NCBI GenBank assembly: GCA_018265835.1
Contig: JABLYK010000007.1
Coordinates: 1 to 64,000 of the forward strand
From: Oscillospiraceae bacterium
GTDB lineage: Bacteria; Bacillota; Clostridia; Oscillospirales; Oscillospiraceae
Length of the DNA stretch: 64,000 bases
Direction of reading: 5' to 3'
In this document: positions 16,515 through 24,046 of the stretch, piece after piece
How positions within the stretch are numbered: position 1 is the first letter of the stretch
Layout: the number at the start of each line of letters is the position of its first letter
Position numbers and translations under genes: made by a program
The notes under the pieces: model-generated
Told to the model about the DNA's origin: nothing
Seen by the model: the letters and a program-made list of their open reading frames with translations, nothing else
Databases searched by the model: none

Positions 16515-17132
16515 TCAGCGGATGAAATTGGTTAAGACCCTTTCGTTGTCCGGATGCCGGATCCCATTTTGTTTTCCAAGTTCAAAACATTTCAGCATCC
16601 ATGCCATGTTCTTTCCGACGTTGTACATGGTCATCAGCCCTTCCCGATCCGCCGCGACTTCCTCCGGCTGTGCGCCGTAAACCTGATTCCAATAGGTGGA
16701 GGAGACCACCGGCATCGAGCAGATCGTGAAATACTTGTTGATGACATCGAAAGAATCCGTCGTCCCGGCTCGTCTTGCGCTCAGCACCGCGGCCGCCGGC
16801 TTAAAAGCAAAGGCGTCTGCGCCGGAATAAAACGCCCGATCCATAAAGGTCAGAAGGCGTGCGCTGGGATGGGAAAAGTAAACCGGAGAACCGAACACGA
16901 AGCCATCGGCGTCTTTTGCTTTCTCCACAAACACATTCACAGCATCGTTAAAAACGCAATGCCCAATCTCTCTGCACTTGTGGCAGGCGATGCAGTCCGG
17001 CATCGCCCCGTTGCCGATAAAGAATTGCTCTGTTTCGACTCCTTCCTCCTGCAACGCACGCTCCACCTCGCGCAGCGCCACATTGGTGCAACCGGTTTCC
17101 CGGGAACTGCCGTTGACAAGCAACACTTTCAT
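16515..17132 (-). CDS. Flavodoxin-family NAD(P)H-dependent oxidoreductase
   Basis: A 205-residue flavoprotein related to its downstream neighbour: VLLVNGSSRETGCTNVAL at the N-terminus, CIACHKCREIGHC at about 48-60, and GSPVYFSHPSARL. The C-terminus is longer and ends in a helical segment around GKNMAWMLKCFELG. It is the first gene after the MerR-type promoter, with an AAGGAGG site before the ATG. Its role is probably detoxification or redox maintenance, inferred from the family and the MerR control. Confidence 0.86.
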   Translation of the reverse strand: MKVLLVNGSSRETGCTNVALREVERALQEEGVETEQFFIGNGAMPDCIACHKCREIGHCVFNDAVNVFVEKAKDADGFVFGSPVYFSHPSARLLTFMDRAFYSGADAFAFKPAAAVLSARRAGTTDSFDVINKYFTICSMPVVSSTYWNQVYGAQPEEVAADREGLMTMYNVGKNMAWMLKCFELGKQNGIRHPDNERVLTNFIR

Positions 17133-17203
17133 GGGTGATAACCTCCTTGTTGTCGTATCTGTTTTGTGCTATCATGCGATAGAGCAACCGCTTGTTATGG
17201 CCG

Positions 17204-17234
17204 ATTATAATTTGCGGTAGTTACTACCGGTCAA
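17204..17234 (-). promoter_or_regulatory. MerR-type promoter/operator of the flavodoxin operon
   Basis: On the minus strand, -35 TTGACC and -10 TATAAT are separated by 19 bp rather than 17. The spacer contains the near-perfect dyad GGTAGT-A-ACTACC. The long spacer with a central dyad is the hallmark of MerR-activated promoters, in which the regulator twists the DNA. The MerR gene starts 56 bp away in the opposite direction. Confidence 0.85.
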
Positions 17235-17289
17235 TAGTTTTTCTGAAAATTTTACAGAACTTTCTGCGAGCAACACAGGAGGCGACGCT

Positions 17290-17688
17290 ATGTATACGAT
17301 GATGCAGGTCTGCCGGGAAACCAATATGACCTATCAGACCCTGAAATTCTATTGCAACGAGGGCCTTGTTCCCAATGTGAAGCGTGACGGCAACAACCGC
17401 CGTATCTTTGACGAGCGGGATATAAAATGGATCAAAGATCTTGTCTGCCTGAAAAGATGCGGCATGAGCATCCAGGAAATGAAAGACTATTTGGCACTTT
17501 GCCTGCAGGGTGCGTCTACGATTCTCCAGAGGAAACAGATGCTCGCCCAAAAGCAGGAAGCGCTACAGGTCTCCATTCGGGAATTGGAAGAGAGCGTTGC
17601 CTACATCGACTGGAAGCAAAATTTCTACGATGAAGTGCTCTCCGGTCAGCGCCCTTATGTCAGCAACCTGATTCCGGCAACGGATTAG
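17290..17688 (+). CDS. MerR-family transcriptional regulator
   Basis: A 132-residue MerR regulator. The winged helix lies at residues 1-70 (MQVCRETNMTYQTLKFYCNEGL, then RRIFDERDIKWI), followed by a coiled-coil dimer helix (about 80-115). There is no obvious C-terminal cysteine metal site, so it probably senses a small organic molecule or redox state. AGGAGG precedes the ATG. It is divergent from the three-gene flavodoxin operon and very likely controls it through the dyad at 17210-17228. A terminator follows at 17758-17800. Confidence 0.92.
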   Translation: MYTMMQVCRETNMTYQTLKFYCNEGLVPNVKRDGNNRRIFDERDIKWIKDLVCLKRCGMSIQEMKDYLALCLQGASTILQRKQMLAQKQEALQVSIRELEESVAYIDWKQNFYDEVLSGQRPYVSNLIPATD

Positions 17689-17757
17689 CCGGTCAAGTCA
17701 CGCCCCGTTTCTTTCTGTCCTTCCCCCATAAAATGCAAGCCCAATACTTAAAAAAAT

Positions 17758-17800
17758 AAAAAACGCTGTGCAATCGGATTCCCTTTTGCATAGCGTTTTT
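17758..17800 (+). terminator. Terminator after the MerR gene
   Basis: Imperfect hairpin AAAAACGCT.TGCAA / TTGCA.AGCGTTTTT with a 16-base loop and a following T-run. In the other orientation it can also serve the convergent nucleotidyltransferase gene. Confidence 0.7.
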
Positions 17801-17852
17801 CTGTTTCGTTGATCTGATTTCCCGCCGCACCCTTACGGTTCGTTTTTTCGGT

Positions 17853-18764
17853 TCATTCCCACAGCGCGGGCGGATAAACACCGCTGCGGTGCAATTCGGT
17901 CAGGGCGGCGACGACGCCCGGCTTGTCCTGCTGGTAGGTCAGGCCAAACCACTGATCTTCTGTCTGCAGCACCGACGTGCGGATCGCGCCGCGCGCGGTG
18001 AGCGCATCCATCATCACCGGCAGCAAGCATTCAGCCTTCCGCTCGTCGGGCGCAAGTCCTGCAAGGAAGCCGGCAAAATACTGCTCCATCACGGTCAGGA
18101 TGCTGTGGTGATAGCCCCACATATTCATGGAAACGAGGGTGTCCGGATCGAGTACAGGGCCGTCCTCCCCGCCGGACGTGTCCCGAATCAGCCCGTCGGC
18201 GCAGCGCTTGATCTTATAGGTCTCCTGCACCTTCTGCAAAACGCCGTCCTGCGCGAGACAGACGCCGCGCGTAACGGTGCCGAATGCACTGACGGTGTTC
18301 CTGAGCTGATAGGCCACCATCGTGGCGTGCTGCGCGTCGCCCAGCGCCGGCAGCTCAGCCGCAATGGTTTCAAACGCCGCACGGCCATAATAATCGTCCG
18401 CATTGATCACCGCGAACGGCGTGTGGATCACGTCCTTGGCGCAAAGCACCGCATGCACCGTGCCAAGCGGCTTCGTCCGCTCCGGCGGGATTTCATAGTG
18501 CTCCGTGAACCGCTCCGGCACCTGAAACGCATAGTCGATGCGAATACCGGTGCTCTGCTCAATGCGGTCGCCAAACAGCTCACGGACATCCTGCAGCATC
18601 TCCGGCTTGATGATGATGACAATATGGTCAAAGCCCGCACGCAGCGCGTCATAAATCGCGTATTCCATTAAAATTTCACCGGCAGGGCCAAGGCGCTCGA
18701 TCTGCTTCACGCCGCCATAGCGCGAGCCGAGCCCCGCCGCCATGACGACAAGGGTCATATTCAT
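17853..18764 (-). CDS. Sugar nucleotidyltransferase (NTP_transferase family)
   Basis: A 303-residue nucleotidyltransferase with the glucose-1-phosphate-type signature MAAGLGSRYGGVKQIE near its start and the NADDYYGR metal motif around residue 117. The C-terminal half (MNMWGYHHSIL, QWFGLTYQQDK) is typical of a clostridial group often annotated as NTP-transferase-domain protein. It would activate a sugar phosphate for a surface polymer. The sugar is unknown and no glycan genes are near. Start: the second candidate ATG was taken because GAGG lies 8 bp upstream, while the ATG at 18794 has no binding site. Confidence 0.82.
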   Translation of the reverse strand: MNMTLVVMAAGLGSRYGGVKQIERLGPAGEILMEYAIYDALRAGFDHIVIIIKPEMLQDVRELFGDRIEQSTGIRIDYAFQVPERFTEHYEIPPERTKPLGTVHAVLCAKDVIHTPFAVINADDYYGRAAFETIAAELPALGDAQHATMVAYQLRNTVSAFGTVTRGVCLAQDGVLQKVQETYKIKRCADGLIRDTSGGEDGPVLDPDTLVSMNMWGYHHSILTVMEQYFAGFLAGLAPDERKAECLLPVMMDALTARGAIRTSVLQTEDQWFGLTYQQDKPGVVAALTELHRSGVYPPALWE

Positions 18765-18818
18765 TGGATCAAACCTCAATCTTTCTTTTTCCATACGGCG
18801 CTTTCAGGCCGTTTGTTT

Positions 18819-18848
18819 AAGATACCACGCATTGGCAAGCCCTGTCAA
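18819..18848 (-). promoter_or_regulatory. Promoter of the nucleotidyltransferase gene
   Basis: Minus-strand -35 TTGACA, 18 bp, -10 TATCTT. Confidence 0.55.
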
Positions 18849-18945
18849 CCGAAATTGGTTTTACCTGGGCATTTTTTGTAAACTTCCTCGAAACTTTAAA
18901 GTTTTTGGGGAAACCTGAATTTTTTTCGGTTACCATAATTCCACG

Positions 18946-18974
18946 TTGCTTTTTCCAAGGCTGTCCGATATAAT
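18946..18974 (+). promoter_or_regulatory. Promoter of the SLH amidase gene
   Basis: -35 TTGCTT, 17 bp, -10 TATAAT, giving a leader of roughly 70 nt. A strong AAAGGAGG at 19004-19010 is 43 bp before the chosen ATG, and no in-frame start follows it closely. Confidence 0.65.
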
Positions 18975-19052
18975 AAAATCCTACCTTTGCAAATCCCGGA
19001 GAAAAGGAGGCGGACGTGCGGTGCGCAGCGCCGTACTTCCCGACAGATTCCC

Positions 19053-20507
19053 ATGAAACGATTTCTTTCTGCAATTCTGGCAGCCGTCCTGTGCGTGGCG
19101 CTGCTGTGCCCCGGCGCTCTGGCTGCCTCGTCCAACGATGTTCTGTGCATCGCGCTCGACCCTGGCCACGGCGGCGTAGACGGCGGCGCACAAAACGTTG
19201 TGGATGGCAAAAGCTATTCCGAAGCGGACATTGCGCTGAAAATTGCCTACGCGATGAAGGCCGAACTGGAGACCTACCGGAATGTTCGCGTGGTCATGAC
19301 CCGCACGGACGCCGCCGGAAACCAATATACGCCAACCGGTGAGGTCAAACCGCGCGTGGATTTTGCAGTTCAAAATTCCGCCGATCTGCTCGTGAGCCTG
19401 CATCTGAACGCCACGAACACCCCCAACTCCGCGAAAGGCGCGTGCGTGCTCGTAACGAACGGCAACTATCTGCCGGAGATCGCCAATGTGGAGTACGCGC
19501 TTGCCACCGATGTTCTGCTGCGCCTGAACAAGCTTGGCATCACGACGCATAACGCCAGCGGCGGCGGCCTGCTCAAGCAGAACTCTGCCGACCGCACCAA
19601 CCCGAACGGCACAGTCGCGGACTACTATGGCATTATCTATTACGCCCTGCAGGAAAAGCTCCCTTCCATCCTGATCGAGCACTGCTTCGTCAACAACGAC
19701 AGTGAGTGCCGCCAGTTTCTGAGCTCCGATGCAAAAATCGAGGCGATCGGCAAGGCCGACGCGCTGGGCATCGCAGACTACTACGGGCTGGAGAAAAAGA
19801 ACGGCACAGAGCCGGAGCCGCCCGTTATTCTGACGGACTATCACAATCACTGGGCGCACAAAGCCATCGACGCTGCAATTGCAGCCGGATGGATCAACGG
19901 CTTTGAGGATCAGACCTTCCGGCCGGATGTAACGCTCACGCGCGCCATGTTTGTTACGATGCTCGGCAGACTCAGCGGCGCGGACCTGACGAAGTATTCC
20001 GGCAGCGCCTTCCCGGACGTCAGCGCATCGAGCTACTATGCCCCCTACGTACAGTGGGCGACCGCGACCGGCGTGGTCGACGGCTTCCCGAACGGAACCT
20101 TCTGCCCGGACGATGCCATTACGCGCGAGCAGATGGCCTGCATCATGGCCAGATATCTCAAGAGCATCGGATTCGACACCACATACAGCGGCGCAGCCGT
20201 CAGCAGCCAGATCCAGGATCTCGGCAGCATCGGCGGGTGGGCGCTGGACAATGTGCTGTTCTGCTTTGAAGTCGGGCTGCTCAACGGGCGCGGCGACTGC
20301 TTCGACCCGCAGACCGGTGCCACCCGTGCAGAGGCCTGCGTCGTTCTCGGCCGTCTGAGCGATTACGACGGCCCGCGCGCTGAAGCAGCGCCTGAGACGC
20401 TGCCGACGGAGCCGGAAACGCCGGTGACGCGGGAGGCTGCAAACGCCGCACCGGCGGAGCCGGATGAAGCAGTGCAAGCGCCGGCGGAGCCCATTCCAGC
20501 CGCATAA
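19053..20507 (+). CDS. N-acetylmuramoyl-L-alanine amidase with SLH domains
   Basis: A 484-residue secreted cell-wall hydrolase. A signal peptide (about 1-25, ending ALA-A) leads into an Amidase_3 domain (about 31-250), with zinc-site residues in LDPGHGG (H39), a glutamate in SEADI (E58), SLHLNAT and the catalytic glutamate in LIEHCF. Three SLH repeats (about 265-445) should hold it on secondary cell-wall polymer, followed by a proline/glutamate-rich tail. It cleaves the amide between muramic acid and the stem peptide. Start: the ATG at 19053 gives a clean signal peptide although its binding site is weak; the frame opens earlier with TTG just after the promoter. Confidence 0.92.
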   Translation: MKRFLSAILAAVLCVALLCPGALAASSNDVLCIALDPGHGGVDGGAQNVVDGKSYSEADIALKIAYAMKAELETYRNVRVVMTRTDAAGNQYTPTGEVKPRVDFAVQNSADLLVSLHLNATNTPNSAKGACVLVTNGNYLPEIANVEYALATDVLLRLNKLGITTHNASGGGLLKQNSADRTNPNGTVADYYGIIYYALQEKLPSILIEHCFVNNDSECRQFLSSDAKIEAIGKADALGIADYYGLEKKNGTEPEPPVILTDYHNHWAHKAIDAAIAAGWINGFEDQTFRPDVTLTRAMFVTMLGRLSGADLTKYSGSAFPDVSASSYYAPYVQWATATGVVDGFPNGTFCPDDAITREQMACIMARYLKSIGFDTTYSGAAVSSQIQDLGSIGGWALDNVLFCFEVGLLNGRGDCFDPQTGATRAEACVVLGRLSDYDGPRAEAAPETLPTEPETPVTREAANAAPAEPDEAVQAPAEPIPAA

Positions 20508-20508
20508 C

Positions 20509-20549
20509 AAAAAACCGCAGGAGCGAATCTTCGCTCCTGCGGTTTTTTT
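20509..20549. terminator. Bidirectional terminator
   Basis: Perfect hairpin AAAACCGCAGGAGCGAA/TTCGCTCCTGCGGTTTT with A-run and T-run on either side, between convergent genes. Confidence 0.9.
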
Positions 20550-20558
20550 CGCCGTGCT

Positions 20559-20777
20559 TCAAAAGAAGAGGAAGCACGACACAAGCATCAGATAAAGAAA
20601 CGCCATCACCATCGGCGCAAGCGCCAGAAACAGCGTCAGCTTCCGATCCTCCTCCGGCTCCGCGACAGTCTCATACACCGGCTCTGCCGCCTCGTGCAGA
20701 TAGCGGTGGTACAGCTTCAAAAACAGCCGGTGGTCTGCCGCAGGCCGCGCCTGCAAACTGGTTTCCGTCTTGGCCAT
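20559..20777 (-). CDS. Small membrane protein of unknown function
   Basis: A 72-residue protein with a charged N-terminal half (LFLKLYHRYLHEAAEPVYE) and one membrane helix at the extreme C-terminus (about 48-72), which suggests a tail-anchored layout. I do not recognise the family. The ATG at 20777 follows GGGGGAG by 8 bp; an in-frame ATG 30 bp upstream has no binding site. It lies 87 bp downstream of the PP2C gene on the same strand and may be co-transcribed with it. Confidence 0.6.
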   Translation of the reverse strand: MAKTETSLQARPAADHRLFLKLYHRYLHEAAEPVYETVAEPEEDRKLTLFLALAPMVMAFLYLMLVSCFLFF

Positions 20778-20864
20778 CCGCAACTCTCCCCCTGTCTGTG
20801 GTGTCACAATTCGACACCGTTAGTTACATTATAGTCAATCGGGGATGCACCGTCAACCGACAAT

Positions 20865-22049
20865 TTATGGTCTTCCCAAATTTGCGAGGTTCTCCTTCAG
20901 GCTTTTCTGGAGAGCCTCTTCTATCTCAGGCGTAATTTCCAACTCAACGTGTGGAGCCGTCGGAAGCTCCCAGTCTACGTGAATCTCCGGAACCGGCTCC
21001 ACCTTCTGAACGGGCGCCATCGTTTCCTCAGTCTGCACGGGCGCGGCGGAGTGCTCCGGTGCGGGTGTGTTCGCCGATCGCGCGTTCTGAATCGACCGGA
21101 AGAGCGAAACATACAAAATTCCGCCGACCAACACAAGCACCGCAAGCGTGACCAACACAATCATCCAGATCTCACGGCGAAGCTCCTGCTTCCGCTTTTT
21201 GCGCTGCGCCTCCTGCTGCGCGGCAATTTTCTCGGGCGACACTTCAAACCGCCGGGTCTGCGTCAGATCCTGCGCAGGCGGCGGCGGAACCGCTTCCTCC
21301 GGAAGTGTTTCGGCGCCCAGCGCGGCAACCTCAACCAAAACGACGGTGATATTATCGCGCTCCCCGGCGTCCAGCGCCTGCTGCACCAGTTGACGCCCCG
21401 TCTGCTCCAGCGGCTGGCCAGCGCCCAGCGTGTCTGCAAGCTGTGCGTCCGAAAGGCGGCCGGTCAGGCCGTCGCTGCACAAAATTGCGCGGTCGCCCGG
21501 CTGCAGGGAGACAGACACGGCAAAATGCGGCGCAAGCCGCTGCTGCGCGCCGCTCATGCCGAGATACTGCGTAAGCGTGTGCTTTTCGTGGTATTCCACG
21601 CCCTCTTCGGGTTTCAAAAAGCCGTCGTCCACCATCTGCTGATACTTCGTATGGTCTCTGGACAGGCGGCGCAGCTCGCCCGCATGCCAGAAATAAATGC
21701 GGCTGTCGCCAAGGTTGCAGGCAAACAGCCGGTTTCCCCGGAAATATGCGACCGCCGCCGTGGAGCCGCTGGCTGCGCCGCCGCTGCGGCTGATCTCGCA
21801 CACAGCGGCGTTCGCCTGCTCGAAATAGGCGGGCGCCTCATACTGCATGTCCCGGCTCTGGAACGCGGAGAGCGTGCGCGCACAGGCCAGCGCGGCCTCC
21901 TCGCCGCGCGCCTCACCGCCCATGCCGTCGAACACGCCAAAGAGCAGGCCGTCCCCCTCCGGCGCGCTGACCAGCTCCTCCACCGGCGACTGCGCGTTTT
22001 GCTTGTAGCTGCCGTTGCAGTAGTAATTATCCTCATTATTCGACCGCAC
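20865..22049 (-). CDS. PP2C-type protein serine/threonine phosphatase, membrane-anchored
   Basis: A PPM/PP2C phosphatase with the metal motifs SNNEDNYY, FGVFDGMGG (about residues 37-45), NLGDSRIY, LCSDGLTG and RDNITVVLVE. One membrane helix follows (about 297-319), then a roughly 70-residue acidic, proline-rich outer tail. Standard start codons allow only the GTG at 22049, immediately before the conserved NED motif. However, in-frame codons upstream encode ISYAQTNIGAV, the usual first strand and turn of this family, and no ATG, GTG or TTG precedes them. An ATC at 22088 follows GGGGGG by six bases and may be the true start. No partner kinase is in the window. Confidence 0.87.
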   Translation of the reverse strand: MRSNNEDNYYCNGSYKQNAQSPVEELVSAPEGDGLLFGVFDGMGGEARGEEAALACARTLSAFQSRDMQYEAPAYFEQANAAVCEISRSGGAASGSTAAVAYFRGNRLFACNLGDSRIYFWHAGELRRLSRDHTKYQQMVDDGFLKPEEGVEYHEKHTLTQYLGMSGAQQRLAPHFAVSVSLQPGDRAILCSDGLTGRLSDAQLADTLGAGQPLEQTGRQLVQQALDAGERDNITVVLVEVAALGAETLPEEAVPPPPAQDLTQTRRFEVSPEKIAAQQEAQRKKRKQELRREIWMIVLVTLAVLVLVGGILYVSLFRSIQNARSANTPAPEHSAAPVQTEETMAPVQKVEPVPEIHVDWELPTAPHVELEITPEIEEALQKSLKENLANLGRP

Positions 22050-22124
22050 AGCGCCAATGTTGGTCTGCGCATAACTGATCGCTTTGATCGTGATCCCCCC
22101 AGTCCGCGTTGCTGATTACCATAT

Positions 22125-22153
22125 AATGTACTCGACTTTGCGGTTTTTGTCAA
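22125..22153 (-). promoter_or_regulatory. Promoter of the PP2C gene
   Basis: Minus-strand -35 TTGACA, 17 bp, -10 TACATT. The predicted start lies near 22119, only some 30 nt before the ATC candidate start, so the transcript contains the conserved N-terminal codons. Confidence 0.65.
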
Positions 22154-22183
22154 TCCCTGCCGCCTCCGGCTCTGCGCAAAAAT

Positions 22184-22211
22184 GGCCCGGCAGGTCGCTT
22201 CCTGCCGGGCC
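22184..22211 (-). terminator. Terminator after the YhgE-like gene
   Basis: Hairpin GGCCCGGCAGG/CCTGCCGGGCC followed on the minus strand by ATTTTT. Confidence 0.85.
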
Positions 22212-22219
22212 GTTTCTGT

Positions 22220-24046
22220 TTATTCTGCAGCCTTTTTTGTAAACAGTGCGCGCAGCCGCGTCCAGATCGTCTCGTCTGGCGGGGTCGGCTCCACGACCGG
22301 CGTGGGGTCCCGCTGGATATCTGCCGACTTGATGACGAACTGCACCGCCCGAACGTTCTCGTTTTCCGGCGAGACGAACGATACCGGCGTAAAATTACCG
22401 CCGCCGAACGCTGCGAGCAGATTGCTGATCTTCGCCTGAATCAGGCCGGGAATCTGCTGCGCCGCCAGCGTGAACGTGTGCATCCCCTCGGCATAGGTAC
22501 TGACGCCGTCGGCAAGCTGCGCCGTACCGTCGGCAAGCTGGGCGGTGCCGTCGTTCAGGCCGGAGTAGCCCGACGCGAGCTGGTCCACACCGCCGGTATA
22601 CGCCAGCAGTCCTTCATGAAACTGCCGGTACCCGTCCGAGAGGGCATGAAAGCCGCTCTGCATTTCCGAAATGGAGTTCAGAATGTCGCTGCCCAGCAGC
22701 GTGCGCATCGCCGAATGCGTGCTTCCAACCAGATCGGACATTGCGCCGAACGCATCGGCCAGCTCTGTCAGCCTGCTGCGCAGCTCCTCGTAGACGCCGC
22801 GCGTTTCGGCATACGTCGCTTTGACGTTCTGCGCCGCCCGGTAGCTGTCCAGCAGCGTTTGCAGCGCCTGCGCCTGATCGGGATTTTCCGCGCGCAGCGA
22901 TGCGAGTGTCTCATCCGAGAGCGCGGCGTCCGGAATGGCCGCGATCGCGGCGTCCATCGCGTTGCACGCCTGTGCGTAGCGCCCGGCAAGCTGCCGGAAG
23001 CCGGAGACGGCACCGGCCAGAGCGTTGCCCAGCCGTGTCAGCGCCTGAAACGCTTCTTCCAGCACTGAACAGTCAATCTTCCCCAGATCTGCGAACGACA
23101 GCAGGCGGTCGATCATCTGCATCGCGCTCAGAATCTGGCCGGATGCTTCGGTGAGCGCGGCGGAATTGCTGCTGAGCATCTGCAGTCCGGTGTGGAATTC
23201 GCCCGAACCGTCGCTGAGCGCGTCCGCTCCGTCACTGAGGGCGGCGGCGCCGTCGCGCAGCGCGGCAATGCCGTCGTCGAGCTGCTGCACCGCATCGGTC
23301 AGCGCTGTAAAGCCGGAGGTCAGCTCCGACAGGTCTCCCAGATCAAACGACATGGAAAACGGGACGGCCGCGAACGAGATGCCGGTCATTTCAAACGCCG
23401 TCACATCCGCGGACACGGTCATGCTGCCATCCTGCCCCGGCATAACGGTGAAGGTAATCATTTTATCGCTGCCCGCGTTGGCAATCGTACCGCCCGGCGC
23501 CAGAATGTTGTCGCACAGCTCCGTGTCGAGCGTGACCGTGATCTGCAGCATGTAATGCGCAAAGAAGGTGGCGTCCGCCGCGTCGTTGCGCGTGGTTTCA
23601 ATGCGCAGCTCCAGATGGCCGTCCGCCCCGGGCAGCTCGGACGGCGGCGTCTTCACCCCGTCCAGGTAATAGGCGATGGCAAAATTCCAGGGCAGCCCTC
23701 TGTTCTCCATCGTGCCCTGATAATAAAACTTTCCCGCGTCGGCCACGGTGGTCATCCGGCCGTCGTGATACGTGAGATCGCGCAGGTTCGTAAGATTTGT
23801 GACCTCGGTATAGTCGCCGGAATCGCTGATTGCCCCCGGTTCGGTCACGTCGAGGATGTTCACCGCATACACCGACTGCACGGCGCCCTCCCCGTCTAGG
23901 ATGGAGTAAATGACCTCCTCGCGGGCGGCAATCGTGCCGAGTGTCTCCATCTGCTCGGCCTGCTCCGCCGCCTGCACGCCCGGCGTCAGCAGCAGCACAG
24001 CGCACAGCGCCGCCGCCATCCCCCCGGCAATGATCCGCTTCATCAT
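22220..24046 (-). CDS. Secreted YhgE/Pip-like coiled-coil protein, MMPL partner
   Basis: A 608-residue protein with a signal peptide (about 1-26) and a long helical region carrying repeated LxDGxxxLxDG heptad-like units (near residues 255-290 and again at 525-560), as in the YhgE/Pip and MMPL-linked families. The C-terminal end has one short hydrophobic stretch and a charged tail. Its ATG overlaps the stop of the MMPL gene (ATGA), so the pair is translationally coupled and probably works as one envelope complex. The ATG at 24046 was chosen for its GGGAG site. Export of lipids, siderophores or peptides is the family precedent; the cargo here is unknown. Confidence 0.8.
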   Translation of the reverse strand: MMKRIIAGGMAAALCAVLLLTPGVQAAEQAEQMETLGTIAAREEVIYSILDGEGAVQSVYAVNILDVTEPGAISDSGDYTEVTNLTNLRDLTYHDGRMTTVADAGKFYYQGTMENRGLPWNFAIAYYLDGVKTPPSELPGADGHLELRIETTRNDAADATFFAHYMLQITVTLDTELCDNILAPGGTIANAGSDKMITFTVMPGQDGSMTVSADVTAFEMTGISFAAVPFSMSFDLGDLSELTSGFTALTDAVQQLDDGIAALRDGAAALSDGADALSDGSGEFHTGLQMLSSNSAALTEASGQILSAMQMIDRLLSFADLGKIDCSVLEEAFQALTRLGNALAGAVSGFRQLAGRYAQACNAMDAAIAAIPDAALSDETLASLRAENPDQAQALQTLLDSYRAAQNVKATYAETRGVYEELRSRLTELADAFGAMSDLVGSTHSAMRTLLGSDILNSISEMQSGFHALSDGYRQFHEGLLAYTGGVDQLASGYSGLNDGTAQLADGTAQLADGVSTYAEGMHTFTLAAQQIPGLIQAKISNLLAAFGGGNFTPVSFVSPENENVRAVQFVIKSADIQRDPTPVVEPTPPDETIWTRLRALFTKKAAE

